A stretch of 64,000 nt of DNA from an uncultured Pelagibacteraceae bacterium (GTDB lineage Bacteria > Pseudomonadota > Alphaproteobacteria > Pelagibacterales > Pelagibacteraceae), in assembly GCA_902630915.1 (NCBI GenBank), contig CACOWD010000001.1:14464-78463 (forward strand), read 5' to 3'. Of this stretch, positions 25,891 through 34,392 are shown one piece after another. Numbering within the stretch: the first letter of the stretch is position 1; every line of letters begins with the position of its first letter. A model generated the notes under the pieces. It saw nothing but the letters and a program-made list of their open reading frames with translations, did not search any database and was not told the DNA's origin. Position numbers and translations under genes: made by a program.

Positions 25891-25909
25891 AAAAGCTAAG
25901 CTAGCTTTT
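25891..25909 (+). promoter_or_regulatory. Hairpin occupying the ribosome binding region of aacS
   Basis: AAAAGCTA (25891-25898) pairs with TAGCTTTT (25902-25909) around a 3-nt loop, and the ATG of the acetoacetyl-CoA synthetase gene begins at the very next base. There is no separate Shine-Dalgarno sequence. The structure could control initiation or end transcription of upstream RNA. Confidence 0.5.
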
Positions 25910-27838
25910 ATGCAAAAATTTTTGTGGGAACCCTCTAGCAAAAGGAAAGAAGAGTCTCTTCTTGAAGATTTCTCAAAATTTTTAAATCTTAAATCGAATT
26001 ACAATTTTAAAACTTTGTGGAAATGGTCGGTAGATCATCCTGAAGATTTTTGGTCAAAGTTTTGGGACTATTCAAAGATTATAGGAGATAAGGGAAAAGA
26101 AATAATTAAATTTAATAAAATATTTAATAAGACTAAATTTTTTCCGGACTCAAAATTAAATTATACCGAAAATATTCTAAAAAAAAGGTCATCAATTCCT
26201 GCAATAAGTTTTCTATCAGAGAAAGGGTTTGAAGAAGAGATTTCCTGGGAACAACTTTACAATAAAGTTTGTAAGTTTTCTAATTACTTAAAATCTATAG
26301 GTTTAAAAAAAGGAGACCGTGTTGCAGCTTATGTTCCAAATAAAATTGAGTCTATTATAAGTTTTTTAGCCTGTGCGAAAAATGGAATTATTTGGTCTTC
26401 ATGTTCCCCAGACTTTGGCACACAAGGAGTTGTAGATAGATTCAAACAAATTGAACCAAGTATTTTAATTACTAGTGACCACTATTTTTATAATGGCAAG
26501 AAGATAAATATTCTTGAAAAAATTGAGGATATCTTAAAAGACATTCCTTCAATAAAAAAAACTTTAGTGTTTGCGTATAATAAAAAAGAAGAGATGAATC
26601 TACAAAATTATATAAACTTTGATGAAGTTTTAGATCAATCAGAGCCGGATGAAAGATTTGAACGGTTTGAGTTTAATCATCCTATTTATATTCTATTTTC
26701 AAGCGGGACAACTGGAAAACCCAAATGTATAACACATGGAGCTGGGAATGTTTTAATCGAACATAATAAAGAATTCATGCTTCATTGTGATGTCAGGGAT
26801 GATGAGAAGTTATTTTACTATACTACTACAGGCTGGATGATGTGGAATTGGTTAGTTGGAGGATTAGCTACAGGTTCTTCAATATTTTTATTTGACGGGG
26901 CACCAGTTTATCCAAAAATAGATATTCTTTTAGAGTACTGTCAAAACAAGAAAATTAATCTTTTTGGTGTAAGTGCTAAATACATCGATCACTTAAAGAA
27001 TGAAAAATATAATAGTAAAAAACTAGATTTAAGCTCAATAAAAATAATAACTTCAACAGGCTCTCCCTTAGCTGAGGAAAGCTTCAAGTATGTATACGAA
27101 AATATAAAAAAAGATGTTCATCTCGCATCTATTGCTGGCGGAACAGATTTAGTTGGTTGTTTAGTTTTAGGGAACCTTTACTCAAATGTATTCATGGGAG
27201 AAATTCAAGGCCAGAGTTTAGGTATTGATGTAGACGTCTTCACTGATGGGGGAGAAAGTGTAAAAGACGGAGAGAAGGGGGAGTTAGTAGTTAAAAAACC
27301 TTTTCCATCCATGCCAGTAAAATTTTGGGATGATGATGATGGACAAAAATATCATAAAGCCTATTTCAATAGATTTAAAAATATTTGGCATCATGGTGAT
27401 TTTATTGAGAGAACTAAGAATAATGGATTTATTATGCGTGGAAGGTCTGATTCCACTCTTAATCCTGGAGGAGTAAGAATAGGAACAGCAGAAATTTATC
27501 AGCAAGTTGAAGACATTGATTTTATTACAGAGGGCTTGGTTATCGGACAAGATTACAATGATGATGTAAGGGTAATTCTTTTTGTAACAACAAAAAATGA
27601 TGAGGAATTAAATGATGAAAAAATAAAATCAATTAAATCAAGAATAAGAAAAAACTGTTCTCCAAAACATGTTCCTTCAATAATTATCAAAGTTCCAGAA
27701 ATTCCTAGGACAAAAAGTGGTAAAATTGTTGAACTAGCGGTTAGAAAAGTAATTCACGGGGAAACTATTAATAATAAAGAGGCAATAGCCAATCCCGAGG
27801 CTTTAAAGTATTTCGAGAATATTCCTCAGCTAAAATAA
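25910..27838 (+). CDS. Acetoacetyl-CoA synthetase
   Basis: The 642-residue protein belongs to the ANL superfamily, acetoacetate-CoA ligase branch. The N-terminus FLWEPSSKRKEESLL matches the family start, supporting this ATG. Motifs include YILFSSGTTGKPKCITHGAG near residue 265, TTTGWMMWNWLVGGLATG near 305, ASIAGGTDL in the acyl pocket region and the C-terminal catalytic lysine in PRTKSGKIVE near 608. It converts acetoacetate, ATP and CoA to acetoacetyl-CoA. With the thiolase at 29605-30777 it would give acetyl-CoA. It overlaps the converging deacetylase-family gene by 13 bp. Confidence 0.93.
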   Translation: MQKFLWEPSSKRKEESLLEDFSKFLNLKSNYNFKTLWKWSVDHPEDFWSKFWDYSKIIGDKGKEIIKFNKIFNKTKFFPDSKLNYTENILKKRSSIPAISFLSEKGFEEEISWEQLYNKVCKFSNYLKSIGLKKGDRVAAYVPNKIESIISFLACAKNGIIWSSCSPDFGTQGVVDRFKQIEPSILITSDHYFYNGKKINILEKIEDILKDIPSIKKTLVFAYNKKEEMNLQNYINFDEVLDQSEPDERFERFEFNHPIYILFSSGTTGKPKCITHGAGNVLIEHNKEFMLHCDVRDDEKLFYYTTTGWMMWNWLVGGLATGSSIFLFDGAPVYPKIDILLEYCQNKKINLFGVSAKYIDHLKNEKYNSKKLDLSSIKIITSTGSPLAEESFKYVYENIKKDVHLASIAGGTDLVGCLVLGNLYSNVFMGEIQGQSLGIDVDVFTDGGESVKDGEKGELVVKKPFPSMPVKFWDDDDGQKYHKAYFNRFKNIWHHGDFIERTKNNGFIMRGRSDSTLNPGGVRIGTAEIYQQVEDIDFITEGLVIGQDYNDDVRVILFVTTKNDEELNDEKIKSIKSRIRKNCSPKHVPSIIIKVPEIPRTKSGKIVELAVRKVIHGETINNKEAIANPEALKYFENIPQLK

Positions 27839-28722
27839 TTAGCACAATTTTTATGCAGCATTGAGTGAAGTTCAATAAGCTTTTCAAAACTTTTATTATA
27901 ACCTCCTCCTAAAACACCACATAAAGGAATATCTCTAGAATAAAAATTTTCGATTACTATTTTATCCCTTTTATTAATTCCTTCATCAGTAATTTTAAGT
28001 TTGCCTAATCGATCCTCAAAATGAATGTCAACTCCTGCTACGTAAAATACAAAATTATATTTATTTTTGTTTAGTTCTCTTAAATTTTTATGAAGAATAT
28101 TTAAATATTCCTCATCCTCCATTTGATCTTTAAGCTCAATATCAATATCGCTTTTCGATTTTTTTGCTGGGTAATTAGAGGCGCAATGCATACTAAACGT
28201 TATTACGTCTTTATCATTTTTAAATATTTCTGAATTTCCATTACCCTGATGAACATCTAAATCAATAATGAGAATTTTTTTAGCGTAACCTTTATTTTTA
28301 AGATAATTAGCTGCAACTGCCACATCATTAAAAACACAATAACCTGCTCCACATTCAAAGGTAGCGTGGTGGCTACCTCCAGCAGTGTTACATGCAAGTT
28401 TTGAGTCTAAGGCTAATTTACTTGCTAAAACTGTTCCTCCAGTGGCAACAAAAGATCTTTTTACTACGCTGTCATTAATTGGAAATCCTATTTTCTTTTG
28501 AGCTTTGAGATCCAAAGTTTTATTCTTTATATGATTAATATATTCTATAGAGTGAGATGTTTTTAGAGTTTCAAAAGAGCATTCTTTTGGAATATGGAAT
28601 TTTTTGACTACGCCTTTTTCTAACAAATGTTTAGCAAGTGCGCCAAATTTTTTAATGGGAAATTTATTATCATCATTTATTTTCGCAACGTAATCTGGAT
28701 GATTTATTACAGGCAATTCCAT
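27826..28722 (-). CDS. Histone deacetylase/AcuC-family amidohydrolase
   Basis: The 298-residue protein carries the zinc-dependent deacetylase motifs GGSHHATFECGAGYCVFND (about 115-133), IDLDVHQGNG near 153 (zinc ligands Asp and His) and the later GVDIHFEDRLG, where the usual second Asp ligand region lies. Bacterial members remove acyl groups from small amides, polyamines or acetylated proteins; the AcuC type acts on acetyl-CoA synthetase. Overlap with the acetoacetyl-CoA synthetase gene makes deacylation of that ligase an attractive guess only. Confidence 0.88.
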   Translation of the reverse strand: MELPVINHPDYVAKINDDNKFPIKKFGALAKHLLEKGVVKKFHIPKECSFETLKTSHSIEYINHIKNKTLDLKAQKKIGFPINDSVVKRSFVATGGTVLASKLALDSKLACNTAGGSHHATFECGAGYCVFNDVAVAANYLKNKGYAKKILIIDLDVHQGNGNSEIFKNDKDVITFSMHCASNYPAKKSKSDIDIELKDQMEDEEYLNILHKNLRELNKNKYNFVFYVAGVDIHFEDRLGKLKITDEGINKRDKIVIENFYSRDIPLCGVLGGGYNKSFEKLIELHSMLHKNCANYFS

Positions 28723-28766
28723 AATGTTAACCTATACTGTAATATTATCTTTTTTAAAGAGGTCAA

Positions 28767-29312
28767 ATGATAAAAAAATATAGATGGAAATGTAGAGTTT
28801 TGCTAATCAAAACTCCTGATTACAAAAACTTGAAGTATAAAAAAGCAAAAAAGCTTTACCAAAGAGATATTAAGCAATTTCATAAAAGGGTAATCAAATT
28901 GGTTCCTAAGAAAATTGGTAAAAATTTTTTAATTGAACTATTTGGTTTCGACGGTTCAAAAAAACAAACATTTAAGAATTTTGATAGTCAAAAAATTTTT
29001 AAGATAATTGATCAAATGCCAATGTCTAAAATTCTTAAAAATAAGAAAATTAAACCATTAAACTTATCTTTATTTTCTGATTATAATCCTAAAACTACTA
29101 CTCATGGTTTAGGGTTCAAAGATAAAGAAAAAGCCTTGTACACAGTTAAAGCCATAAAAAATAGAGACCTAAAATATCAAGTAAATGTAATAGCAACTAT
29201 GTTAGGAAGAGCGAAAAGACACCCATACAAAACTAAAAACATGAAAGACGCAATAAAAGTTTTTAGTTTATGGATGAAAAACTACAAAAAAAATAAAGTA
29301 ATTAAATTTTAA
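28767..29312 (+). CDS. Conserved-looking 181-residue basic protein, unknown function
   Basis: The protein has no signal peptide or membrane helix. The N-terminal half begins YRWKCRVLLIKTPDYKNL and resembles the opening of DUF4174-like domains (a Trp-Lys-x-Arg segment before a hydrophobic strand), but the similarity is partial. The C-terminal half, about residues 110-175, contains THGLGFKDKEKALYTVKAI, then YQVNVIATMLGRAKRHPYKT and a Trp near the end. I cannot name the family. A clear GAGG ribosome site precedes the ATG. It overlaps the converging 58-residue Cys-pair gene by 4 bp. Confidence 0.6.
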   Translation: MIKKYRWKCRVLLIKTPDYKNLKYKKAKKLYQRDIKQFHKRVIKLVPKKIGKNFLIELFGFDGSKKQTFKNFDSQKIFKIIDQMPMSKILKNKKIKPLNLSLFSDYNPKTTTHGLGFKDKEKALYTVKAIKNRDLKYQVNVIATMLGRAKRHPYKTKNMKDAIKVFSLWMKNYKKNKVIKF

Positions 29313-29485
29313 GCAGTTTGTTCAAGGCAAACATCTTTAATAATAGGAACAGTAGTACAATCTAAACATTTGTTCTCTTTTACTAAACAACCTTCACCTA
29401 CAATTTTGATATCAACAACTCTGTCACATTGTGAGCAAGTAACAGGAATTGTTAAACCACATTTTTTACAGCTATAAGTTTTCAT
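29309..29485 (-). CDS. 58-residue Cys-pair (zinc-ribbon-like) protein
   Basis: ATG at 29485 to TAA at 29309 encodes 58 residues with eight cysteines: three CxxC pairs (Cys6/9 in SCKKCG, Cys17/20 in CSQC, Cys40/43 in CLDC) plus Cys33 and Cys53. That is a metal-ribbon composition: zinc, or iron as in rubredoxin-like proteins. The family is not recognised. Two Fur-like palindromes lie 48-103 bp before the start, which suggests metal-responsive expression. The 3' end overlaps the converging gene by 4 bp. Confidence 0.65.
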   Translation of the reverse strand: MKTYSCKKCGLTIPVTCSQCDRVVDIKIVGEGCLVKENKCLDCTTVPIIKDVCLEQTA

Positions 29486-29532
29486 ATCTCAAGCCTAAAT
29501 AATGTATATTTTATTTCAACTTTTATGTTTAA

Positions 29533-29553
29533 TAGTGAAAATCATTATCACTA
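29533..29553. promoter_or_regulatory. Fur-like operator, box 1
   Basis: A 21-bp near-perfect inverted repeat centred on 29543 (TAGTGAAAATCATTATCACTA) with one mismatched pair, close to the Fur consensus core AATCATTATC. It is 48 bp upstream of the Cys-pair gene start on the minus strand. Zur, Mur or Irr sites are alternatives. Confidence 0.6.
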
Positions 29554-29573
29554 AAAATCCAGTAAAAAACTTT

Positions 29574-29588
29574 TAATGATAATCATTA
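29574..29588. promoter_or_regulatory. Fur-like operator, box 2
   Basis: A 15-bp palindrome, TAATGATAATCATTA, centred on 29581 and perfect apart from the central base; it contains the canonical GATAATCATT core of Fur boxes. It is 38 bp centre to centre from box 1, and lies 16 bp from the end of the thiolase gene. Confidence 0.6.
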
Positions 29589-29604
29589 GCAAAGATAAAT
29601 AAGA

Positions 29605-30777
29605 TTATCTTTCTATACACATTGCAATACCCATTCCACCACCAATACAAAGAGTTGCTAAGCCTTTTTTGACATCTCTTTTAATCATCTCATGAATGAG
29701 AGTTACTAGAATTCTTGTACCAGATGCACCAATAGGATGCCCTAAAGCTATCGCACCACCATTTACATTTACTTTTTCCTCAGGAATTGACAGTGTTTTT
29801 AATACTGCTAAACTTTGAGCAGCAAATGCCTCATTAATTTCAAAAAGATCTACATCCTTTACAGACCATCCTGCTAAATCTAGCGCTTTTTTGGACGAGG
29901 GAATAGGTCCTGTTCCCATTAAAGCTGGATCAACACCACAGCTGGCCCAAGATTTAATAACTACCAATTTTGACAAACCTCTTTTTTCTGCCTCATTCTC
30001 TGACATCAATGTAACTGCTGCAGCACCATCGTTAATTCCAGAAGCATTACCAGCTGTAACTGTTCCATCTTTTTTAAATACTGGCTTTAATCTTTTGAGA
30101 GCTTCTAAATTTATACCCTCTCTTGGATGTTCATCTTTTAAAAAATCAAATTCTGCTTTTTTTGATTTAATTTTAAAATTTATGATTTCATTCATAAATT
30201 TGTTTTCTTTTTGAGCTTTAATTGCTTTCTCTTGAGAATTTAAGGCAAATTTATCTTGTTCTTCTCTTGTAACTTGAAATTTTTCAGCAACGTTTTCTGC
30301 GGTGATACCCATATGATAGCCGTGAAAAGCATCCCATAAACCATCTTTAATCATGGTATCTGTTAATTCGGTATCCCCAAGTTTTTTTCCATCTCTAAGA
30401 TGAATCGCGTGTGGTGCAAGAGACATACTTTCTTGGCCTCCAGCAATTACAATACTCGAGTCACCTGATTTGATACTTTGAAAACCAGATGAAACTGATC
30501 TAATTCCAGAGCCACAAACCTGATTAACAATATAAGCTGGTTTTTCTTTAGGGATTCCGGAATTTATAGAGGCTTGTCGAGCTGGATTTTGTCCCGTACC
30601 CCCAGTTAAAACTTGACCAAGGATTACTTCATCGACGTCTTCATTTTTCAGATTAGATTTTTTAATAGACTCTTTAATAACAGCTGAGCCTAATTGATGC
30701 CCAGGAACATTTTTTAGACTTTTGTTTAATGACCCAACAGCCGTTCTTACCGCTGATGTGACTATTACATTTTTCAT
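29605..30777 (-). CDS. Acetyl-CoA acetyltransferase (thiolase)
   Basis: The 390-residue protein has all thiolase II active-site elements: the acyl-accepting Cys in VNQVCGSGIRS near residue 88, the His in GGAIALGHPIGASGTRI near 345 and the second Cys in LATLCIGGGMGIAMC near 376. It condenses or cleaves acetyl-CoA and acetoacetyl-CoA. It completes an acetoacetate route with the acetoacetyl-CoA synthetase nearby. The Fur-like sites lie downstream of its stop, so they are not its own upstream region. Confidence 0.94.
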   Translation of the reverse strand: MKNVIVTSAVRTAVGSLNKSLKNVPGHQLGSAVIKESIKKSNLKNEDVDEVILGQVLTGGTGQNPARQASINSGIPKEKPAYIVNQVCGSGIRSVSSGFQSIKSGDSSIVIAGGQESMSLAPHAIHLRDGKKLGDTELTDTMIKDGLWDAFHGYHMGITAENVAEKFQVTREEQDKFALNSQEKAIKAQKENKFMNEIINFKIKSKKAEFDFLKDEHPREGINLEALKRLKPVFKKDGTVTAGNASGINDGAAAVTLMSENEAEKRGLSKLVVIKSWASCGVDPALMGTGPIPSSKKALDLAGWSVKDVDLFEINEAFAAQSLAVLKTLSIPEEKVNVNGGAIALGHPIGASGTRILVTLIHEMIKRDVKKGLATLCIGGGMGIAMCIER

Positions 30778-30808
30778 TATTTATAATTTATATCTTTAAA
30801 AGCTATTT

Positions 30809-32125
30809 TCAATTAATTTTTTTTCTCATTAGCCCAATCATTATTCCTAATATTAAAAAAATATAAGTAGAATTACCAGTTGTAAAAAAACTGCCAGTAC
30901 TCTTTAAAGGGAAGATTTCTACTATAAACAGAAAAATAAAAGGAATGATTAAGTTATTATTATTTAAATTTGATACATAAAAATATTTTCTGATAAATGT
31001 TAAATATAATGATGAGATAAATATTACCAAAACTGCCGTGAAGCCAACTAATCCAGTTTCAGTCAATATTTCCAAATAATAATTATGTGGATGCATATTA
31101 CAAATAAAATTACTATTTTTATCTAAATTTTTGCGCTCATGACAATAAAACCTAAAATTTTTTATACCGCCCCCAATGTACTTATTCATCAACCACGTAT
31201 CATAAAAAGATGAAAATTCTTTTAGGTATTGGGGAGTTTTTTCATCTTTAATATCTTGTTTAGTAACTGCTATCACCATCTTGACTATTTTATCTTGAAA
31301 CCCTAAGAAATGAGTTCTTATTTCGTTATTAGAGTTATACAAAACTAAAAAAATTAGTGAAAAAATAAATATAAAAGGTATAAAAAATTTTCTAGTCTGC
31401 TTTTGAAAAATAGCGATTAAAGATACAGCCAATACAAACAGTAATAATGGCATTCTATTACCAGATAATATTAGGCCACAGACAAAAATTGAAAAAAATA
31501 TTGGTATTAAATATTTAGAGAACTTTCTTGAAAAGTCTGAAAAGATAATTGGTAAAGTAAAAAATGAGAATAAGGAAAACCTCTGAATATATCCACCAGC
31601 AATTAATTCATCCCCGAAAGGACCCCCCAATCTTCTACCTCTGCCTATGGTTTCAAAACCAAAGATATCTTTACCATTAATGTATTGATAAAAAATATCA
31701 AAACAAACAAACAGAGAAGATATTAAACAGGTGATTAAAAAAAAATTTAAATTTATTTTTTCATTTTCAATTAAAAATCTTAAAACAAAATATAAAAAAA
31801 GATACTTTAAAAAAAAAACAGATTTTATTGTTGTTCCAAATTTTCCTCTATAAGAATAAAACTCATTGTAGTTAGTATAAAGACTATAGTCATTGTAGAC
31901 CCCTGTTAAAACAATTAGTGTAAAAAAAGTAATGATAACCTTATCTAAAAAAAAATATTGTATGTTAAAAAAATTTTTCCAGTAAATAATTGAACATGAT
32001 AGTATTAAAATTATTACATTAATATTTATTATCATATTTCCGGCAATAAAACTTATTGGCAGCAAAGATATTATGAGACTAAAGTAATTTGATTTAGTAA
32101 TTTGAAAATTTGAAAGTAAATACAT
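30809..32125 (-). CDS. O-antigen ligase/polymerase-family membrane protein (Wzy_C-like)
   Basis: The 438-residue protein has about ten to twelve membrane helices and the characteristic periplasmic loop signature MHPHNYYLEILTETGLVGF near residue 345, typical of WaaL and Wzy proteins. An Arg-rich segment (GFETIGRGRRLGGPFGDE) lies near residue 157. It joins or polymerises lipid-linked glycan in the periplasm. Ligase and polymerase cannot be told apart by sequence alone. It is extremely AT-rich and lies beside tRNA-Arg. Confidence 0.85.
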   Translation of the reverse strand: MYLLSNFQITKSNYFSLIISLLPISFIAGNMIININVIILILSCSIIYWKNFFNIQYFFLDKVIITFFTLIVLTGVYNDYSLYTNYNEFYSYRGKFGTTIKSVFFLKYLFLYFVLRFLIENEKINLNFFLITCLISSLFVCFDIFYQYINGKDIFGFETIGRGRRLGGPFGDELIAGGYIQRFSLFSFFTLPIIFSDFSRKFSKYLIPIFFSIFVCGLILSGNRMPLLLFVLAVSLIAIFQKQTRKFFIPFIFIFSLIFLVLYNSNNEIRTHFLGFQDKIVKMVIAVTKQDIKDEKTPQYLKEFSSFYDTWLMNKYIGGGIKNFRFYCHERKNLDKNSNFICNMHPHNYYLEILTETGLVGFTAVLVIFISSLYLTFIRKYFYVSNLNNNNLIIPFIFLFIVEIFPLKSTGSFFTTGNSTYIFLILGIMIGLMRKKIN

Positions 32126-32195
32126 TTTTTTGAAATTATGATATTGGATTATAACATGAAATTTAATTAAAATATGTTATATATAGATATAATTT

Positions 32196-32272
32196 GCGCT
32201 TGTAGCTCAATTGGATAGAGCGCTTGGCTACGGACCAGGAGGTTCTGGGTTCAAATCCTAGCAAGCGCACCA
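32196..32272 (+). tRNA. tRNA-Arg(ACG)
   Basis: A 77-nt cloverleaf. Acceptor gcgcttg pairs with caagcgc at 32262-32268, then discriminator A and encoded CCA. The anticodon stem cttgg/ccagg encloses CTACGGA, giving anticodon ACG (read as ICG after deamination). T-loop TTCAAAT. It lies inside the glycan gene cluster. Confidence 0.95.
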
Positions 32273-32355
32273 CTTATCAATAATACTATTATCAATTTAT
32301 TATTTTCTAATTAATTGAATTAAATTATGAAAACTTGTACAGAGATAGATATTTT

Positions 32356-33147
32356 ATGACTTTCAAAAAAATTAGGTCTCTTGTTGGAAGGTTATTTAGC
32401 GAAAAACAACAAATGATAATTATTTTATGGTTATCACAGTTTTTTTGGTATTTACGAAAGTATTTTTTAAGTGTTCAGATTGATTATCCCGATGAATTTT
32501 CTAAAAATTGGAACAAAATAAAAAAAATATCTTCACAAGACAAAGAAAGAAATTTCACCGTTTATCAACTTGTCAAACTCCACAATAAAATCTTTGAAGG
32601 TAAGCAAACAAATGTTATAGAGTTTGGTACTGACAGAGGGGCAGGTTTAACAACTATTTCTAAATTTATAAAAGAAGATACTAAAGTTTTCTCAGTTGAC
32701 AGTTTTGGTTTATATGCAGAGGAAATTAAGAAAAGCGTCACCGAATATGATGAACATTACCATGGAAAATATAAGCCTTTTACTAAAAAAACTAGATTTA
32801 GAGATTTCTCTCATGAGCAAATGACTGAAAACTTAAATAAAATTTTAATCGAAAAAAATTCAAAATTACAAACTTTAGTAGGGTATTTTCCAAAGCTTAA
32901 AGATGAAGATATGAGTAAAATAAGTAATTTGAAATTTAGCTTTGTTCATTTAGACTTTGACCTTTATCAGTCAACTCTAGATACATTTAATTTTATAAAA
33001 GACAGACTTGAAAAAAATGCAATAATTTTATTTGATGATTATAATCTTTTTAATCAAGACGGTGTGAAAAAAGCAGTTAGAGATCTTAAAATAGATTTAG
33101 ATAGAGGATTTCAGACATCCAGTGGGCAATTAATTCTTTTTAATTAA
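32356..33147 (+). CDS. TylF/MycF-like class I methyltransferase
   Basis: From the ATG at 32356 the protein has 263 residues; an upstream TTG at 32335 would add seven and is less likely. The SAM-binding segment VIEFGTDRGAGLTTIS is near residue 92, and the metal-binding segment HLDFDLYQSTLDTFNFI followed by ILFDDYN matches the macrocin O-methyltransferase (TylF) family, which methylates sugar hydroxyls using Mg2+. In this cluster a role in glycan modification is reasonable. It converges with the GT39-like gene, overlapping by 18 bp. Confidence 0.82.
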   Translation: MTFKKIRSLVGRLFSEKQQMIIILWLSQFFWYLRKYFLSVQIDYPDEFSKNWNKIKKISSQDKERNFTVYQLVKLHNKIFEGKQTNVIEFGTDRGAGLTTISKFIKEDTKVFSVDSFGLYAEEIKKSVTEYDEHYHGKYKPFTKKTRFRDFSHEQMTENLNKILIEKNSKLQTLVGYFPKLKDEDMSKISNLKFSFVHLDFDLYQSTLDTFNFIKDRLEKNAIILFDDYNLFNQDGVKKAVRDLKIDLDRGFQTSSGQLILFN

Positions 33148-34392
33148 TTTTTCGTAAATTAAATTCACAAAATGTAAACTAAAAATAATTTGCATTGGAA
33201 GGATATACAATTTGTACCTTGGAAGAATTGCAAAAGATGCATAAACAAGAACAAATAAGATCATTATTAAAGCTAAATAATTAAGCTGATGGTTTTTTTT
33301 ATTATAAAAAGCAAGACCGAAAATAGATAAAAATGACACTACAAGATTAGGACCAATATGAAAAAAATTATAGTAGTTTTTTTGGGTTGAATTAAAATCG
33401 ATAAAATAAAAAGATACTAATCTATTAACATAAAGTCTGAAATATTTTAATGGATCTTCAAAAATATATTTTTTGGCTTGATCTAGATAAACTTTATCCT
33501 CATTAATTCTAAAATATATGTTTTTTTCAATCTTTTCTAATTTTGATTGAAGCAACACTGACTCGTCTGTGTATTCACCTATTATAGCTTTTGGGTTACT
33601 ATTTTGGTGAGCCTCTACTTTTGACAGTGGATTGTAGGCTTTCCATAAATTATAACCTAACCCAGAATGTATAATTAACTTATTAAAAGAAGTATAATTT
33701 CTTATTATGTATGGTGATAGGGTTAGAAGAAATACTAAAGATATAATTAAAAAGCTTTTTAATCTTAAGAACTTGAAAAATAATAAAAATAACATTGACA
33801 TAATAAAAATTAAAATAAAGTCTCTACTAGTTAAAACAAGAAGACCAGAGACAATTCCTAAAATAAGTTCATTAATTTTATTTTGACTCAAAACTTTAAT
33901 TACCATTAATGTGAATAGGGTAAATAAGAATAAATAAATAGAAACTGATGATATCTGACTAGGAGAATAGATAATTAAAGGAAATAAACAAAAAATTAAA
34001 GCTCCATAAAAAGCAATTTTTCTTTCAAACATTGTGCTTAAAATCTTTAAAAATAATATTGCAGTAAATGAGGATAAAAAAATTTGCGTTATAATTACGG
34101 AATTGACTAATTTACCCTCAATTCCAAAAAAAAATGTATGAAGGTAAATATAATAAGCATAAATTGGTGGCATCCATAGGTTAGGTAAAAAAAGATCATC
34201 AAAATTAATTAATGACAAAGTGTTATGAAAATATAGATTTTGTACCAAAATTAACCATTCATTTTCTAGTGATCTATCACCAAAAAAATAGGCCATTATA
34301 GATCTACTTAGTAGACTTAAAAAAAATATTAGCGTTACTAATATATTTTCTTTTTTATAAATATTATTTACGAAATCTTTTAATGAGTTCAT
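33130..34392 (-). CDS. GT39/ArnT-like membrane glycosyltransferase
   Basis: The 420-residue membrane protein has about ten helices and a first periplasmic loop with the acidic segment GDRSLENEWLIL, in the place where dolichyl/undecaprenyl-phosphate sugar transferases of the GT39/ArnT/GT-C fold carry catalytic acids. A second loop, PNLWMPPIYAYYIYLH, fits the fold. It would move a sugar from a polyprenyl carrier to a periplasmic acceptor. It overlaps the epimerase gene upstream by 29 bp, an operon of the same strand. Confidence 0.75.
   Translation of the reverse strand: MNSLKDFVNNIYKKENILVTLIFFLSLLSRSIMAYFFGDRSLENEWLILVQNLYFHNTLSLINFDDLFLPNLWMPPIYAYYIYLHTFFFGIEGKLVNSVIITQIFLSSFTAILFLKILSTMFERKIAFYGALIFCLFPLIIYSPSQISSVSIYLFLFTLFTLMVIKVLSQNKINELILGIVSGLLVLTSRDFILIFIMSMLFLLFFKFLRLKSFLIISLVFLLTLSPYIIRNYTSFNKLIIHSGLGYNLWKAYNPLSKVEAHQNSNPKAIIGEYTDESVLLQSKLEKIEKNIYFRINEDKVYLDQAKKYIFEDPLKYFRLYVNRLVSFYFIDFNSTQKNYYNFFHIGPNLVVSFLSIFGLAFYNKKNHQLNYLALIMILFVLVYASFAILPRYKLYILPMQIIFSLHFVNLIYEKLIKKN

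Noticed and set aside
32196..32272. tRNA-Arg as phage or island attachment site
   Set aside because: I found no integrase gene and no second copy of the tRNA 3' end in the window.
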